Origin: a virus | Reading direction: 5' to 3' (one strand) | Virus record (IMG/VR): IMGVR_UViG_3300010403_000027 | Span: 1-48,700 of that record | Length of the DNA: 48,700 nucleotides | Shown here: in pieces, positions 32,071-38,165 of the stretch | How positions within the stretch are numbered: position 1 is the first letter of the stretch | Layout of the letters: every line of letters begins with the position of its first letter | Made by a program: the position numbers and the translations under genes | Notes under the pieces: model-generated | Told to the model about the DNA's origin: nothing | The model's input: only the letters and a program-made list of their open reading frames with translations | Database searches by the model: none

Positions 32071-33037
32071 GCGGTGCCTCCGCTCCCCAGATCGTCCAGT
32101 CGGGTCGCGCCTGACGCGCGAAGAGATCGAGATATGGTGGTGGCGTCACCGACTCCACCAACGCATAGAACGCGGAGGGCTTCACGGAATGTTTCCCGCG
32201 CGGCCAGTCAAACCACGTCCGATCCACAATGCGCCGTGCGGTGAGATGCCCACGGCGCGCAAATAAGATGAACTCGGTTGTCTGTCGGAACGTATCGCCC
32301 AGCCCGATCCCGCGCGGCGCTTTACACCAACACAGCAACGCCGACGGCTTGAAGCCCCACGCTCGCGCGATCGAGTACGCCGTTTCGACGTAACGGTTCG
32401 TCGTCCACAAATACAAGTGCGCATCGGGCGCGGCGATCTGCTCGACGGCGAGATCGCTGATGGCTTCCACCGTCATCTGTTCATACGCTAGGTGATCGTG
32501 GCCACGTTCCCCTGTGCCGCCATGCACATCAGGGCCGGTGTCGAGTTGCCACGGCGGGTCGGCGACGATGCAGCTGAATTGCCCTTCGGGGAGTGGTGGC
32601 GTCTCGGGCATCAACCCAAGACGGAAACGCACAAGGGAGACAAGAGCGCGGCGAGACTTCTGCCACTCTTCATCGGTTAACGTGCAGTCCCCACTGAGCG
32701 CCCGCGCAAGTAATCGAAAGTCGGCGCCCAAGTGCTGGCGATCGAAACTCTCCGGCATGGTGGAGAGTTTTCCGCGCCCGCCAATTAGTGGATCGCCCAT
32801 CAACTGCCCGATGCGTCCTTCGATCCGTCGCTGCGCGCCCAACATCGGCCGTTGGAGTTCACGGCTGCGCAAGTACGCTTCGAGTGCCTTCGCTTGTGCG
32901 CGCCATTCTTCAAGGTGATCTATGTTGTCGATCGTGCCGAGAACAGCAGAGAGCTTCGCTTCGATCGCGATGAGTTGCGCCGCCGTGACGGGACTGCCGC
33001 CTTGCGGGAGAACCGGTAAAGTAGCAAGCGCCTTCAC
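32054..33037 (-). CDS. MT-A70-type N6-adenine DNA methyltransferase
   Basis: The 327-residue product has the catalytic motif ADPPWQLD at 159-166 and the MT-A70 pattern downstream (LYLWTTNRYVETAYSIARAW, KPSALLCWCKAPRGIGLGDT, TTEFILFARRG). The N-terminal 145 residues are helical and could be a DNA-binding or dimerisation part. It transfers methyl groups to adenine N6. In phages these enzymes protect DNA against restriction. The start overlaps the HNH stop by four bases (ATGA). Confidence 0.85.
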   Translation of the reverse strand: MKALATLPVLPQGGSPVTAAQLIAIEAKLSAVLGTIDNIDHLEEWRAQAKALEAYLRSRELQRPMLGAQRRIEGRIGQLMGDPLIGGRGKLSTMPESFDRQHLGADFRLLARALSGDCTLTDEEWQKSRRALVSLVRFRLGLMPETPPLPEGQFSCIVADPPWQLDTGPDVHGGTGERGHDHLAYEQMTVEAISDLAVEQIAAPDAHLYLWTTNRYVETAYSIARAWGFKPSALLCWCKAPRGIGLGDTFRQTTEFILFARRGHLTARRIVDRTWFDWPRGKHSVKPSAFYALVESVTPPPYLDLFARQARPDWTIWGAEAPRAIAD

Positions 33038-33408
33038 AGATACCGCCGCTCGTATTGCACCTCACCCGCAACCGTGGCGTGATCGCGATCGGCCGGGACG
33101 AGCAGCCCCGCTTCAATGTCCTGGTGACACCGCTGACAGCAATCGATCCGGTGACTGGCGAGGACCGAGACGCCCACGTTCCGCCGCCCGACGCCGCTGA
33201 TCAGGTGGTGGTTGTGGACCGCCCGCCCCTTACACCGCGTGACGATCAGGAGACTGCGTTCGGGTTGCGGAAGCACTTCCACCACTTCACACCGGCCCCC
33301 ACTGCGCACGTGACAGGCCTTGCGTTCCTGGGTATCCAGGGCCGTCTTCGCCGCGCGCTGTTCGCGCTTGATCAGAATGTGGGGCCGGGGTTTCGGGAAG
33401 GCCGTCAA
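33034..33408 (-). CDS. HNH endonuclease-like protein
   Basis: The 124-residue product has RSGGRCEVVEVL, CKGRAVHNHHLISGVGRR and a closing CCQRCHQDIEAG, the layout of small HNH proteins: metal-binding cysteines and a central His-His. The chosen start is TTG at 33408, overlapping the upstream stop as TTGA, in line with the ATGA and GTGA junctions around it. Possible roles are nicking in recombination, packaging or host DNA degradation. Confidence 0.65.
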   Translation of the reverse strand: MTAFPKPRPHILIKREQRAAKTALDTQERKACHVRSGGRCEVVEVLPQPERSLLIVTRCKGRAVHNHHLISGVGRRNVGVSVLASHRIDCCQRCHQDIEAGLLVPADRDHATVAGEVQYERRYL

Positions 33409-33662
33409 GGATGCCCCGTCCCATCCGCCACCGCGATCGACGCTTTCGGACACTCGATGTCGTGCGTCGTCACGTTCAGGCACACGCCGCATTCATCACA
33501 GTAGGACGTCAGACAGTCTTCACACTCGACGTCATCCATCGGGTTCACGGAGCAGTATTTCGTGCCGTCCTCGTCGCGCTCAGGATCGGCCGAGCACTGA
33601 TACGTGCCTTTGCACCCGAGAGCTTTGTTTTTACAGGCGTGCGTGTGGGGCGGATACCTCAC
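33405..33662 (-). CDS. Cysteine-rich small protein
   Basis: The 85-residue product has about eleven cysteines, including ACKNKALGCKGTYQC and CEDCLTSYCDECGVC, and is probably zinc-binding. The GTG at 33662 overlaps the upstream stop (GTGA). No family is recognised. It sits in the recombination block between a YqaJ-like nuclease gene and an HNH gene. Confidence 0.6.
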   Translation of the reverse strand: MRYPPHTHACKNKALGCKGTYQCSADPERDEDGTKYCSVNPMDDVECEDCLTSYCDECGVCLNVTTHDIECPKASIAVADGTGHP

Positions 33663-34300
33663 GCCACGGCCTCTCGGGTGATCAGCGATTGCACCGCCTG
33701 GAGCTCCGCCTCGACGTCGGCGAGAAACGCCGTCGCCTCCTGGTGGTACTCCCCGAGCTGGGCCGCCGTGCGCGTCACCCGCCGAATAAACAGCCGCAAC
33801 CCCTCGGGCAACCGGGGATCGTAGGAGACGAAATCGATCCACGCGCGCCCCGTCAGCCACAATTCATGCGTGTTTTGGGCCGCATGTTCCGCCGGTTCCA
33901 ACCCGTCGCGCAGATACCGGATATGCGTCGCCGTCTTCGGACACTTGATCGACAGAATGCCGTCCAGGCCGATGAAGCCATCCGGCGAGGTGCCGACCAG
34001 GAGATCGTCGTGGGCGACAAACCCGATCGGATCGACGAAGACGCCGGCCGCCGCTTCGTACGCCGCCACGGCTTCCGCTTCGTGGTCAATGCCCCACTGC
34101 ATCGCCGCATTCACGTACGTGTCTTCTTGCGATTGCCCGCTCAGGCGTTCGGCGACGAGCTTGTAGCGCAGATCGCGCCGCGCGACGGCTTCCCCGGTCT
34201 TGATCTTCGCCAGCATGTCCTTCGCGCAGCTGCCCGTGAGCCGCCCCGCGCGCAGCGCAAACCATTCGGCGGTGCGTTGATCGACGGTGTGGATGGTCAC
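33659..34300 (-). CDS. YqaJ-like phage recombination exonuclease, catalytic Glu apparently replaced
   Basis: The 213-residue product follows the YqaJ/lambda Exo pattern: RTAEWFALRAGRLTGS near the start, MQWGIDHEAEAVAAYE, SPDG at 105-108, then GILSIKCPKTATHIRYL. In active enzymes the last motif reads Leu-Glu-x-Lys-Cys-Pro; here Ser117 (codon TCG) replaces the Glu. Such exonucleases resect double strands for the annealing protein, whose gene (RecT/Bet-like) is just upstream with a four-base overlap. The fold is recognisable, but activity is doubtful unless another acid substitutes. Confidence 0.75.
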   Translation of the reverse strand: MTIHTVDQRTAEWFALRAGRLTGSCAKDMLAKIKTGEAVARRDLRYKLVAERLSGQSQEDTYVNAAMQWGIDHEAEAVAAYEAAAGVFVDPIGFVAHDDLLVGTSPDGFIGLDGILSIKCPKTATHIRYLRDGLEPAEHAAQNTHELWLTGRAWIDFVSYDPRLPEGLRLFIRRVTRTAAQLGEYHQEATAFLADVEAELQAVQSLITREAVA

Positions 34301-35058
34301 GGGGTCACCGCCCGTGCTTTGGTTTTCAATGCGTCGATCTCGGCCTTGCCGTGTTCGGTGATGTACTTCCGAAACTCCACCTTCGACGCCTTGAAGGCTT
34401 TCTCTAAAGCAGCGTAGCCTTCATCGGCCACGGCGACCATGTCGGCCCACCAGGCGTCAAAGCCCGCGGGACGCGTCACCGGCGCCTCGTCCACGGTCAC
34501 CAGGACCGGCCCCTTGCTGTTCCCCGCCTGTTCCATTTCTTCCCCGGCATACAACCCGGCCAGCTGGCGCGGGAAGCCTTTCCGCAAGGCCAACGCTTCC
34601 GCACATTTGCCGAGCATCGTGTGCGGCATCTTTTTCCACATGAAGTCGTTCTGATCCGGCTTGTATTCGGTCCACCGCGCCGTCGCCGTGAAGGGACAGC
34701 GCACGCCCTGGACGAACCGCCACACCGTCACCGTCGCCGCGAAGAGTTCATCCTTCATCCCCGCGCCGACGAAGACGGCATCATCCGAGCCGACATACTC
34801 GCCGGTATCCGCCGCGCGGATGCGCATGAAGTCGATCGAGGTAATCGGCGTGTACTTCCCCGCGCGCTTCGTGAAATGCAAGAGCCGATCGAGCGGATGC
34901 ACGCCCTGCCGCGCGCAGTCGTAGAGGTAGAGCTTCAGTTCGTCGGCGGTCGCCCCGGCGGCGATCGTCTTCTTGACGAGGTCGAGTTCATCCGGCGTCA
35001 CCGCGCGGGCGGGTTCGACGGCCGGGACTTGGGACGGTTGCCGTTCGACGAGGGCCAT
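34297..35058 (-). CDS. RecT/Bet-type single-strand annealing protein
   Basis: The product, 253 residues from ATG 35058, matches phage Bet/RecT proteins: YDCARQGVHPLDRLLHFTKR, KYTPITSIDFMRIRAADTGE and KMPHTMLGKCAEALALRKGF, followed by PRQLAGLYAGEEME. These proteins pair complementary strands in phage recombination. An AAAGGAG motif lies nine bases before the ATG at 35058. Another ATG at 35082 overlaps the upstream stop as ATGA and would add eight residues. It is coupled to the exonuclease gene. Confidence 0.85.
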   Translation of the reverse strand: MALVERQPSQVPAVEPARAVTPDELDLVKKTIAAGATADELKLYLYDCARQGVHPLDRLLHFTKRAGKYTPITSIDFMRIRAADTGEYVGSDDAVFVGAGMKDELFAATVTVWRFVQGVRCPFTATARWTEYKPDQNDFMWKKMPHTMLGKCAEALALRKGFPRQLAGLYAGEEMEQAGNSKGPVLVTVDEAPVTRPAGFDAWWADMVAVADEGYAALEKAFKASKVEFRKYITEHGKAEIDALKTKARAVTP

Positions 35059-35078
35059 CTCTTTCACTCCTTTGAGGG

Positions 35079-35480
35079 TCATACAGCACCGCCACTCTGC
35101 AGAATCGGCTGATCACACTGCCATTCGATGATCTCTTCGGTGCGCGCCGGTGTGGCGGGGACGGTGTATTCCTCGGACGCGGGAATTTCTTTGGTGCCGA
35201 CGACGATGCGCTGACAGACGGCGCCGCGATCCGCAAAGGCCGTCACCGTCCACTCGTAGTTGTCGCTCTCCTGCGACAACCAGAAGGTGTCGCCCATGAC
35301 GCGCTTCTCGACGGTGCCGAGCGCGCGGGCGACGAGCGCCAGGCGCTGCCGCGCCTGATCGGGCGTATCGCCGCCGGGCGTATGAATGCCGACCGTGCAG
35401 GAACAGATACACTCGCCGGGGGTCCGGTCGAGCGCCGCTGCCAGATCGAGCAGGTGCGTAATCAGATCGGCTTTCGTCAT
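35079..35480 (-). CDS. Hypothetical early protein
   Basis: The 133-residue product starts MTKADLITHLLDLAAALDRT. It has three cysteines, two of them in CICSC, and a C-terminal part ARTEEIIEWQCDQPIL. I know similar endings in other phage early proteins but no function. Its start overlaps the upstream stop as ATGA. Confidence 0.6.
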   Translation of the reverse strand: MTKADLITHLLDLAAALDRTPGECICSCTVGIHTPGGDTPDQARQRLALVARALGTVEKRVMGDTFWLSQESDNYEWTVTAFADRGAVCQRIVVGTKEIPASEEYTVPATPARTEEIIEWQCDQPILQSGGAV

Positions 35481-35722
35481 CGGACACCAAACCTTCCAAT
35501 GGCCACGACGGTGCGGGTGAGGACGGCCTGCCGATCGAGCGCGCGGCGCCCGTAGCTCGCCGCCAGGTGCGCCAGCCAGCCCGCTTTCTCCGGGCTGAGA
35601 TCGTGCCGGAGCAAGCCGAGGACGACGGCCCGGCCGAAGTGCTGCGCGTAGTAGAGATCGCTGCCGGGGGCGGAACGGTTGATCGCCTGCGGAAAATTTG
35701 TTACGCTGTCTTCGCTGAACAT
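35477..35722 (-). CDS. Small hypothetical early protein
   Basis: The 81-residue product starts MFSEDSVTNFPQAINRSAPG and is mostly helical (GRAVVLGLLRHDLSPEKAGW). An AAGGGC sequence precedes the ATG. A hairpin lies in the 51-base gap just upstream. No family is recognised. Confidence 0.55.
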   Translation of the reverse strand: MFSEDSVTNFPQAINRSAPGSDLYYAQHFGRAVVLGLLRHDLSPEKAGWLAHLAASYGRRALDRQAVLTRTVVAIGRFGVR

Positions 35723-35740
35723 TTCGGGCCCTTGCTTTCT

Positions 35741-35770
35741 GGCCGCTCGCGCAAACGGGCGGCCTTTTTT
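35741..35770 (+). terminator. Rho-independent terminator-like hairpin facing against the operon
   Basis: An eight-pair stem (GGCCGCTC and GGGCGGCC, with one G-T pair) with an eight-base loop is followed on the plus strand by six T residues (35765-35770). It lies between two minus-strand genes, so it would stop transcription running opposite to them. On the minus strand there is no T-run after the hairpin. Confidence 0.6.
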
Positions 35771-35773
35771 CTG

Positions 35774-36124
35774 TTACCGCGTGAGTCGCATTTCTTCCGA
35801 CTGCGTCCGCAGCACCTGCCGCAGACTCCGAATCAGCTCGACGACGACGACGTGCGTGTGCTTCGCTTCCTGGGCCCGCGTGTAGGCGGGCGTCGTGTGC
35901 GCGCGGATCGTCGCGCGATTCGCGGCTTCTTCCGTGTCGAGATAGCTGATCAGCACCTTCGCGTAGTCCATGTCGGCCTCGCGGATTTCGGTGAGCACGT
36001 TCCCCAGGAGCGCCGTCAGCTTCGTCAGCACGTCGGCCGCGCGCTCGGGCGTCAGATCCTCGTCGCGGATTTCGCGGCGATAGCTGTCGATCAGATCGCG
36101 GATGCTGAGTTCGCCTTTCGTCAT
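35774..36124 (-). CDS. Hypothetical helical early protein
   Basis: The 116-residue product starts MTKGELSIRDLIDSYRREIR and is helical throughout, with alternating charges and probable coiled coil. A typical stretch is AADVLTKLTALLGNVLTEIR. The ATG at 36124 overlaps the upstream stop. The function is unknown. Confidence 0.6.
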   Translation of the reverse strand: MTKGELSIRDLIDSYRREIRDEDLTPERAADVLTKLTALLGNVLTEIREADMDYAKVLISYLDTEEAANRATIRAHTTPAYTRAQEAKHTHVVVVELIRSLRQVLRTQSEEMRLTR

Positions 36125-36324
36125 TGACTCGCCGCCTTCAAAATCTGATCGCACTGCTCCCAGGCGCGCTGCGCTTCCGGGAGCAGGAGATCCCCGCGAT
36201 AGTGGCGGCAGAGCGGCACGCGTTCGGTCGTGCGCGGATTCACCGTCGCGCCGTATTCGTCGACGTCGGTCGTCACTTTCACGAGCTGCAGTTCCAAGGC
36301 GTAGATCGTGTGCTTCATCGTCAT
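36121..36324 (-). CDS. Small hypothetical early protein
   Basis: The 67-residue product starts MTMKHTIYALELQLVKVTTD. It contains RVPLCRHYRGDLLLPEAQRA, giving a short beta N-terminus and a helical end. Three bases separate it from the upstream gene. No family is recognised. Confidence 0.55.
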   Translation of the reverse strand: MTMKHTIYALELQLVKVTTDVDEYGATVNPRTTERVPLCRHYRGDLLLPEAQRAWEQCDQILKAASQ

Positions 36325-36327
36325 GAC

Positions 36328-36570
36328 TTAGATAAAGGTCGCGTCGTCGTCGTCCGCGTCCACCACCAGCCGGGCGTCGTCCGGCCACACGCGAGACACG
36401 TCAGTTGCACGCCGTTGGTTGAGAGGCGCAGCGCATCCATGTGCCCGTACCTGAAGCAGTCGACGCGTACGCCAAGCGTCGAGGCGATCCGCGAGCACGA
36501 ACAGACCAGTCGCGACCAGCAGGATCGCCACGGCCCCCACACGATCGGCAAAGCGCGTAACGACATTCAC
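36328..36570 (-). CDS. Small single-span membrane protein
   Basis: The 80-residue product has an N-terminal membrane segment (VGAVAILLVATGLFVLADRL) and a basic then acidic soluble tail ending DADDDDATFI. The start overlaps the upstream stop (ATGA). An early membrane protein could act in exclusion or host take-over, but nothing specific supports this. Confidence 0.55.
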   Translation of the reverse strand: MNVVTRFADRVGAVAILLVATGLFVLADRLDAWRTRRLLQVRAHGCAAPLNQRRATDVSRVWPDDARLVVDADDDDATFI

Positions 36571-36818
36571 AACCCCCGCCTGACGGCATCGCGCACGACT
36601 TTCCGATCCGATCGCCCGGTTGCCATCTCGCGCGCAATCACGCGCCAGCGTTCCTGCACGATCGCTTGCCGTCGATCGACCGCCGATCGAATCTCCTGCA
36701 GCAGCGCCGTATAGATCGGGAAGCGGCCCCCGCCGCGCGTGTCCGGGCGATCGCTATAGGGGATCGCCTGCAGTTGTTTCCACAAGGTGACGATCGGGGC
36801 GAGCGTGGGATCGGTCAT
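36567..36818 (-). CDS. Small hypothetical early protein
   Basis: The 83-residue product starts MTDPTLAPIVTLWKQLQAIP. It is helical and basic at the end (VIAREMATGRSDRKVVRDAV). The ATG at 36818 overlaps the stop of the HTH gene (ATGA), so the upstream in-frame region is excluded. The function is unknown. Confidence 0.55.
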   Translation of the reverse strand: MTDPTLAPIVTLWKQLQAIPYSDRPDTRGGGRFPIYTALLQEIRSAVDRRQAIVQERWRVIAREMATGRSDRKVVRDAVRRGL

Positions 36819-37033
36819 GCGCTGCGCCGCACCGCACGGGGCTGTGATCGGAATTGGTTCTCGAGGTAGCGATCGATCAGGTCGGCCCGATAGCGCACGA
36901 TGCGGCCCAGGCGGGGCCGGATCTCTTCGAGACACGGCAGGCGGCCCGCCTTCCGCAAGTCGTAAAACGTCCGCTCCTTCATCTGGAGCTTTTCCAGCAC
37001 TTGCGGGATCAGGTAGCAGCGTGGGGTGTGCAT
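36815..37033 (-). CDS. Excisionase/AlpA-like helix-turn-helix protein
   Basis: The 72-residue product has YLIPQVLEKLQMKERTFYDL followed by RKAGRLPCLEEI, a winged HTH pattern of MerR/AlpA/excisionase proteins, and then a wing-like strand (GRIVRYRADLIDRYL). It is the second gene after the Cro-like regulator. It could be the excisionase partner of the integrase or an activator of early genes. It is the only clear excisionase candidate near the integrase. Confidence 0.7.
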   Translation of the reverse strand: MHTPRCYLIPQVLEKLQMKERTFYDLRKAGRLPCLEEIRPRLGRIVRYRADLIDRYLENQFRSQPRAVRRSA

Positions 37034-37069
37034 AAAATTAAACCGTGCAAGAAATAACCATCGCGTGTA

Positions 37070-37303
37070 CTATCCCGCCCGTTCCTCGACGGCAGCGGCG
37101 GCGCCGGAGGGAAACAAGGCGTCTTCGCCTTTCCCGAGCACGGTCGCGAGCCGCCGGCGTTGTCTCGGAGTGGCATCACGGCGCCCACGCACGATATGAC
37201 TCAACTGAAACTCGGTAATCCCGGCGAGTTTCGCGATGCGCTTCTGTTTTTTGCGCGACTCGAAAATCGCCATCTTGAGCGCGACGTTGAAGACAGCAGC
37301 CAT
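37070..37303 (-). CDS. Cro-like XRE-family regulator
   Basis: The 77-residue product has an XRE HTH (KRIAKLAGITEFQLSHIVRG) followed by RRDATPRQRRRLATVLG. It is the first gene of the leftward series, divergent from the CI-like gene. A promoter with TTGACA and TATAGT separated by 17 bases places the transcription start on the A of the ATG at 37303, suggesting a leaderless mRNA and fixing the start. Inverted-repeat operators overlap the promoter. A second ATG at 37273 is possible. Confidence 0.8.
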   Translation of the reverse strand: MAAVFNVALKMAIFESRKKQKRIAKLAGITEFQLSHIVRGRRDATPRQRRRLATVLGKGEDALFPSGAAAAVEERAG

Positions 37304-37310
37304 GCCGCGG

Positions 37311-37339
37311 ACTATAGGACGATTGTGCTAGCGTGTCAA
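37311..37339 (-). promoter_or_regulatory. Strong sigma-70-like leftward promoter
   Basis: On the minus strand a perfect TTGACA (37339-37334) and TATAGT (37316-37311) are 17 bases apart. Seven bases after the -10 comes the ATG of the Cro-like gene, giving a leaderless transcript. An operator half-site, CTAGCACAAT, lies in the spacer, so repressor binding would block it. Confidence 0.8.
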
Positions 37340-37423
37340 GCAATTTATAGCATCATAGTCCTTCTTTCTAGCCCTACCGTGCTAAGTGCAACTAGCACAA
37401 TAAGTTACGTCGATGTAGTCGGG

Positions 37424-37436
37424 TATGATGCGGACG
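37424..37436 (+). promoter_or_regulatory. Candidate rightward -10 element (leaderless repressor start)
   Basis: TATGAT (37424-37429) lies six bases before a GTG at 37436 that is in frame with the CI-like gene. No good -35 is seen, so it would be weak or need activation, as lambda PRM does. Another weak plus-strand promoter is TTGTGC (37323) and TATAGC (37346) with 17 bases between. Confidence 0.35.
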
Positions 37437-37447
37437 TGGACACAACG

Positions 37448-37966
37448 ATGGAGGATTTTGGGGAGCGCCTGACGGCGATCCGCGGCAAGCTGACCCGCCC
37501 GGACGTCGCCGCCCGCGCCTTGGGGCCGGACAGCACGAAAGACCAACGGCGCGATTTCGCGAATTATCTCGCCCGCGTCGAGCGGGAAAACGGCAATGTG
37601 AGCCTGCAGCAGTTGCGGCTCTTTGCGAAAGGCCTGGGGTACGCCACGCTGTCGGCGTTCTGGATCGCGATGGAGCAAGCCTTCGCGCCGACCCATGCGC
37701 GGCCCGCAAAAAATTACTTGCCAAGCGTGCGGGAGCGGGCGGATACTGCGGCCTTGCCCTTAGGCGCGGACTATCATGCTACTGCCCTTCCCGTCCACCT
37801 CGCCGATCTCGAACGCGTCGTCTACGGGGCCGTCGAAGAAATCACCGGCGCGCTTGAGCGCCTTGGCGACCGCGTGGCAACACGCGGGCCGGCTGATGCG
37901 ACGCGTGGAACAGCAGCGGCCCGTCGTCGCGCGTCTGCTCGTACGCGGGCTCGTAAGACAGCTTGA
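37448..37966 (+). CDS. CI-like HTH repressor candidate
   Basis: The 172-residue product starts MEDFGERLTAIRGKLTRPDV. The N-terminal 75 residues fit an XRE-like DNA-binding domain (DVAARALGPDSTKDQRRDFA, NVSLQQLRLFAKGLGYATLS). The rest has a helical segment (LADLERVVYGAVEEITGALE) and a basic low-complexity end. No LexA-type peptidase domain is present, so induction would differ from lambda. It is divergent from the Cro-like gene across the operators. A GTG at 37436 is an alternative, leaderless start. Role as lysogeny repressor is inferred from position. Confidence 0.7.
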   Translation: MEDFGERLTAIRGKLTRPDVAARALGPDSTKDQRRDFANYLARVERENGNVSLQQLRLFAKGLGYATLSAFWIAMEQAFAPTHARPAKNYLPSVRERADTAALPLGADYHATALPVHLADLERVVYGAVEEITGALERLGDRVATRGPADATRGTAAARRRASARTRARKTA

Positions 37967-38165
37967 AGACCTTGCCCCGTCGTATGCGCGGGGGGACGTT
38001 CCGGCCCGTGTGCCCTCCCAACTCGTCCTCAACCTGCACCAGTCGGTGCTCGACATGCACCGCTTGACGATGGCCCGCGCGGTCCTCGTCGCCGATCTGA
38101 CCGAGGTCGCGACGCAACAGCAGATCAACGTGCACGATCGCCGCCTCCGTGCAGGTCACGCATGA
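37896..38165 (+). CDS. Small helical protein between repressor and integrase
   Basis: The product, about 89 residues from ATG 37896, starts MRRVEQQRPVVARLLVRGLV and contains LVLNLHQSVLDMHRLTMARA. It is helical. Its stop overlaps the integrase start (ATGA), which supports expression. It begins inside the last 71 bases of the repressor gene. An in-frame TTG at 37863 or ATG at 37776 would lengthen it, but that part looks out of frame. The function is unknown. Confidence 0.5.
   Translation: MRRVEQQRPVVARLLVRGLVRQLEDLAPSYARGDVPARVPSQLVLNLHQSVLDMHRLTMARAVLVADLTEVATQQQINVHDRRLRAGHA

Larger units (their letters stand above)
37304..37447. promoter_or_regulatory. Immunity region with divergent promoters and operators
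   Basis: This AT-richer gap lies between the Cro-like and CI-like genes. ATTGTGCTAG (37322-37331) is repeated inverted at 37392-37401. A third half-site, GTGCTA at 37379-37384, pairs with TAGCAC at 37393-37398. GGACTAT (37309-37315) is matched by ATAGTCC (37355-37361). The half-sites overlap both promoters, as in lambda-type switches, and are the probable operators of the two regulators. Confidence 0.75.

Noticed and set aside
37842-38159. Minus-strand ORFs opposite the gene before the integrase
   Set aside because: They would collide with the plus-strand integrase operon. The plus-strand frame has an ATGA overlap with the integrase start and a better helical pattern.
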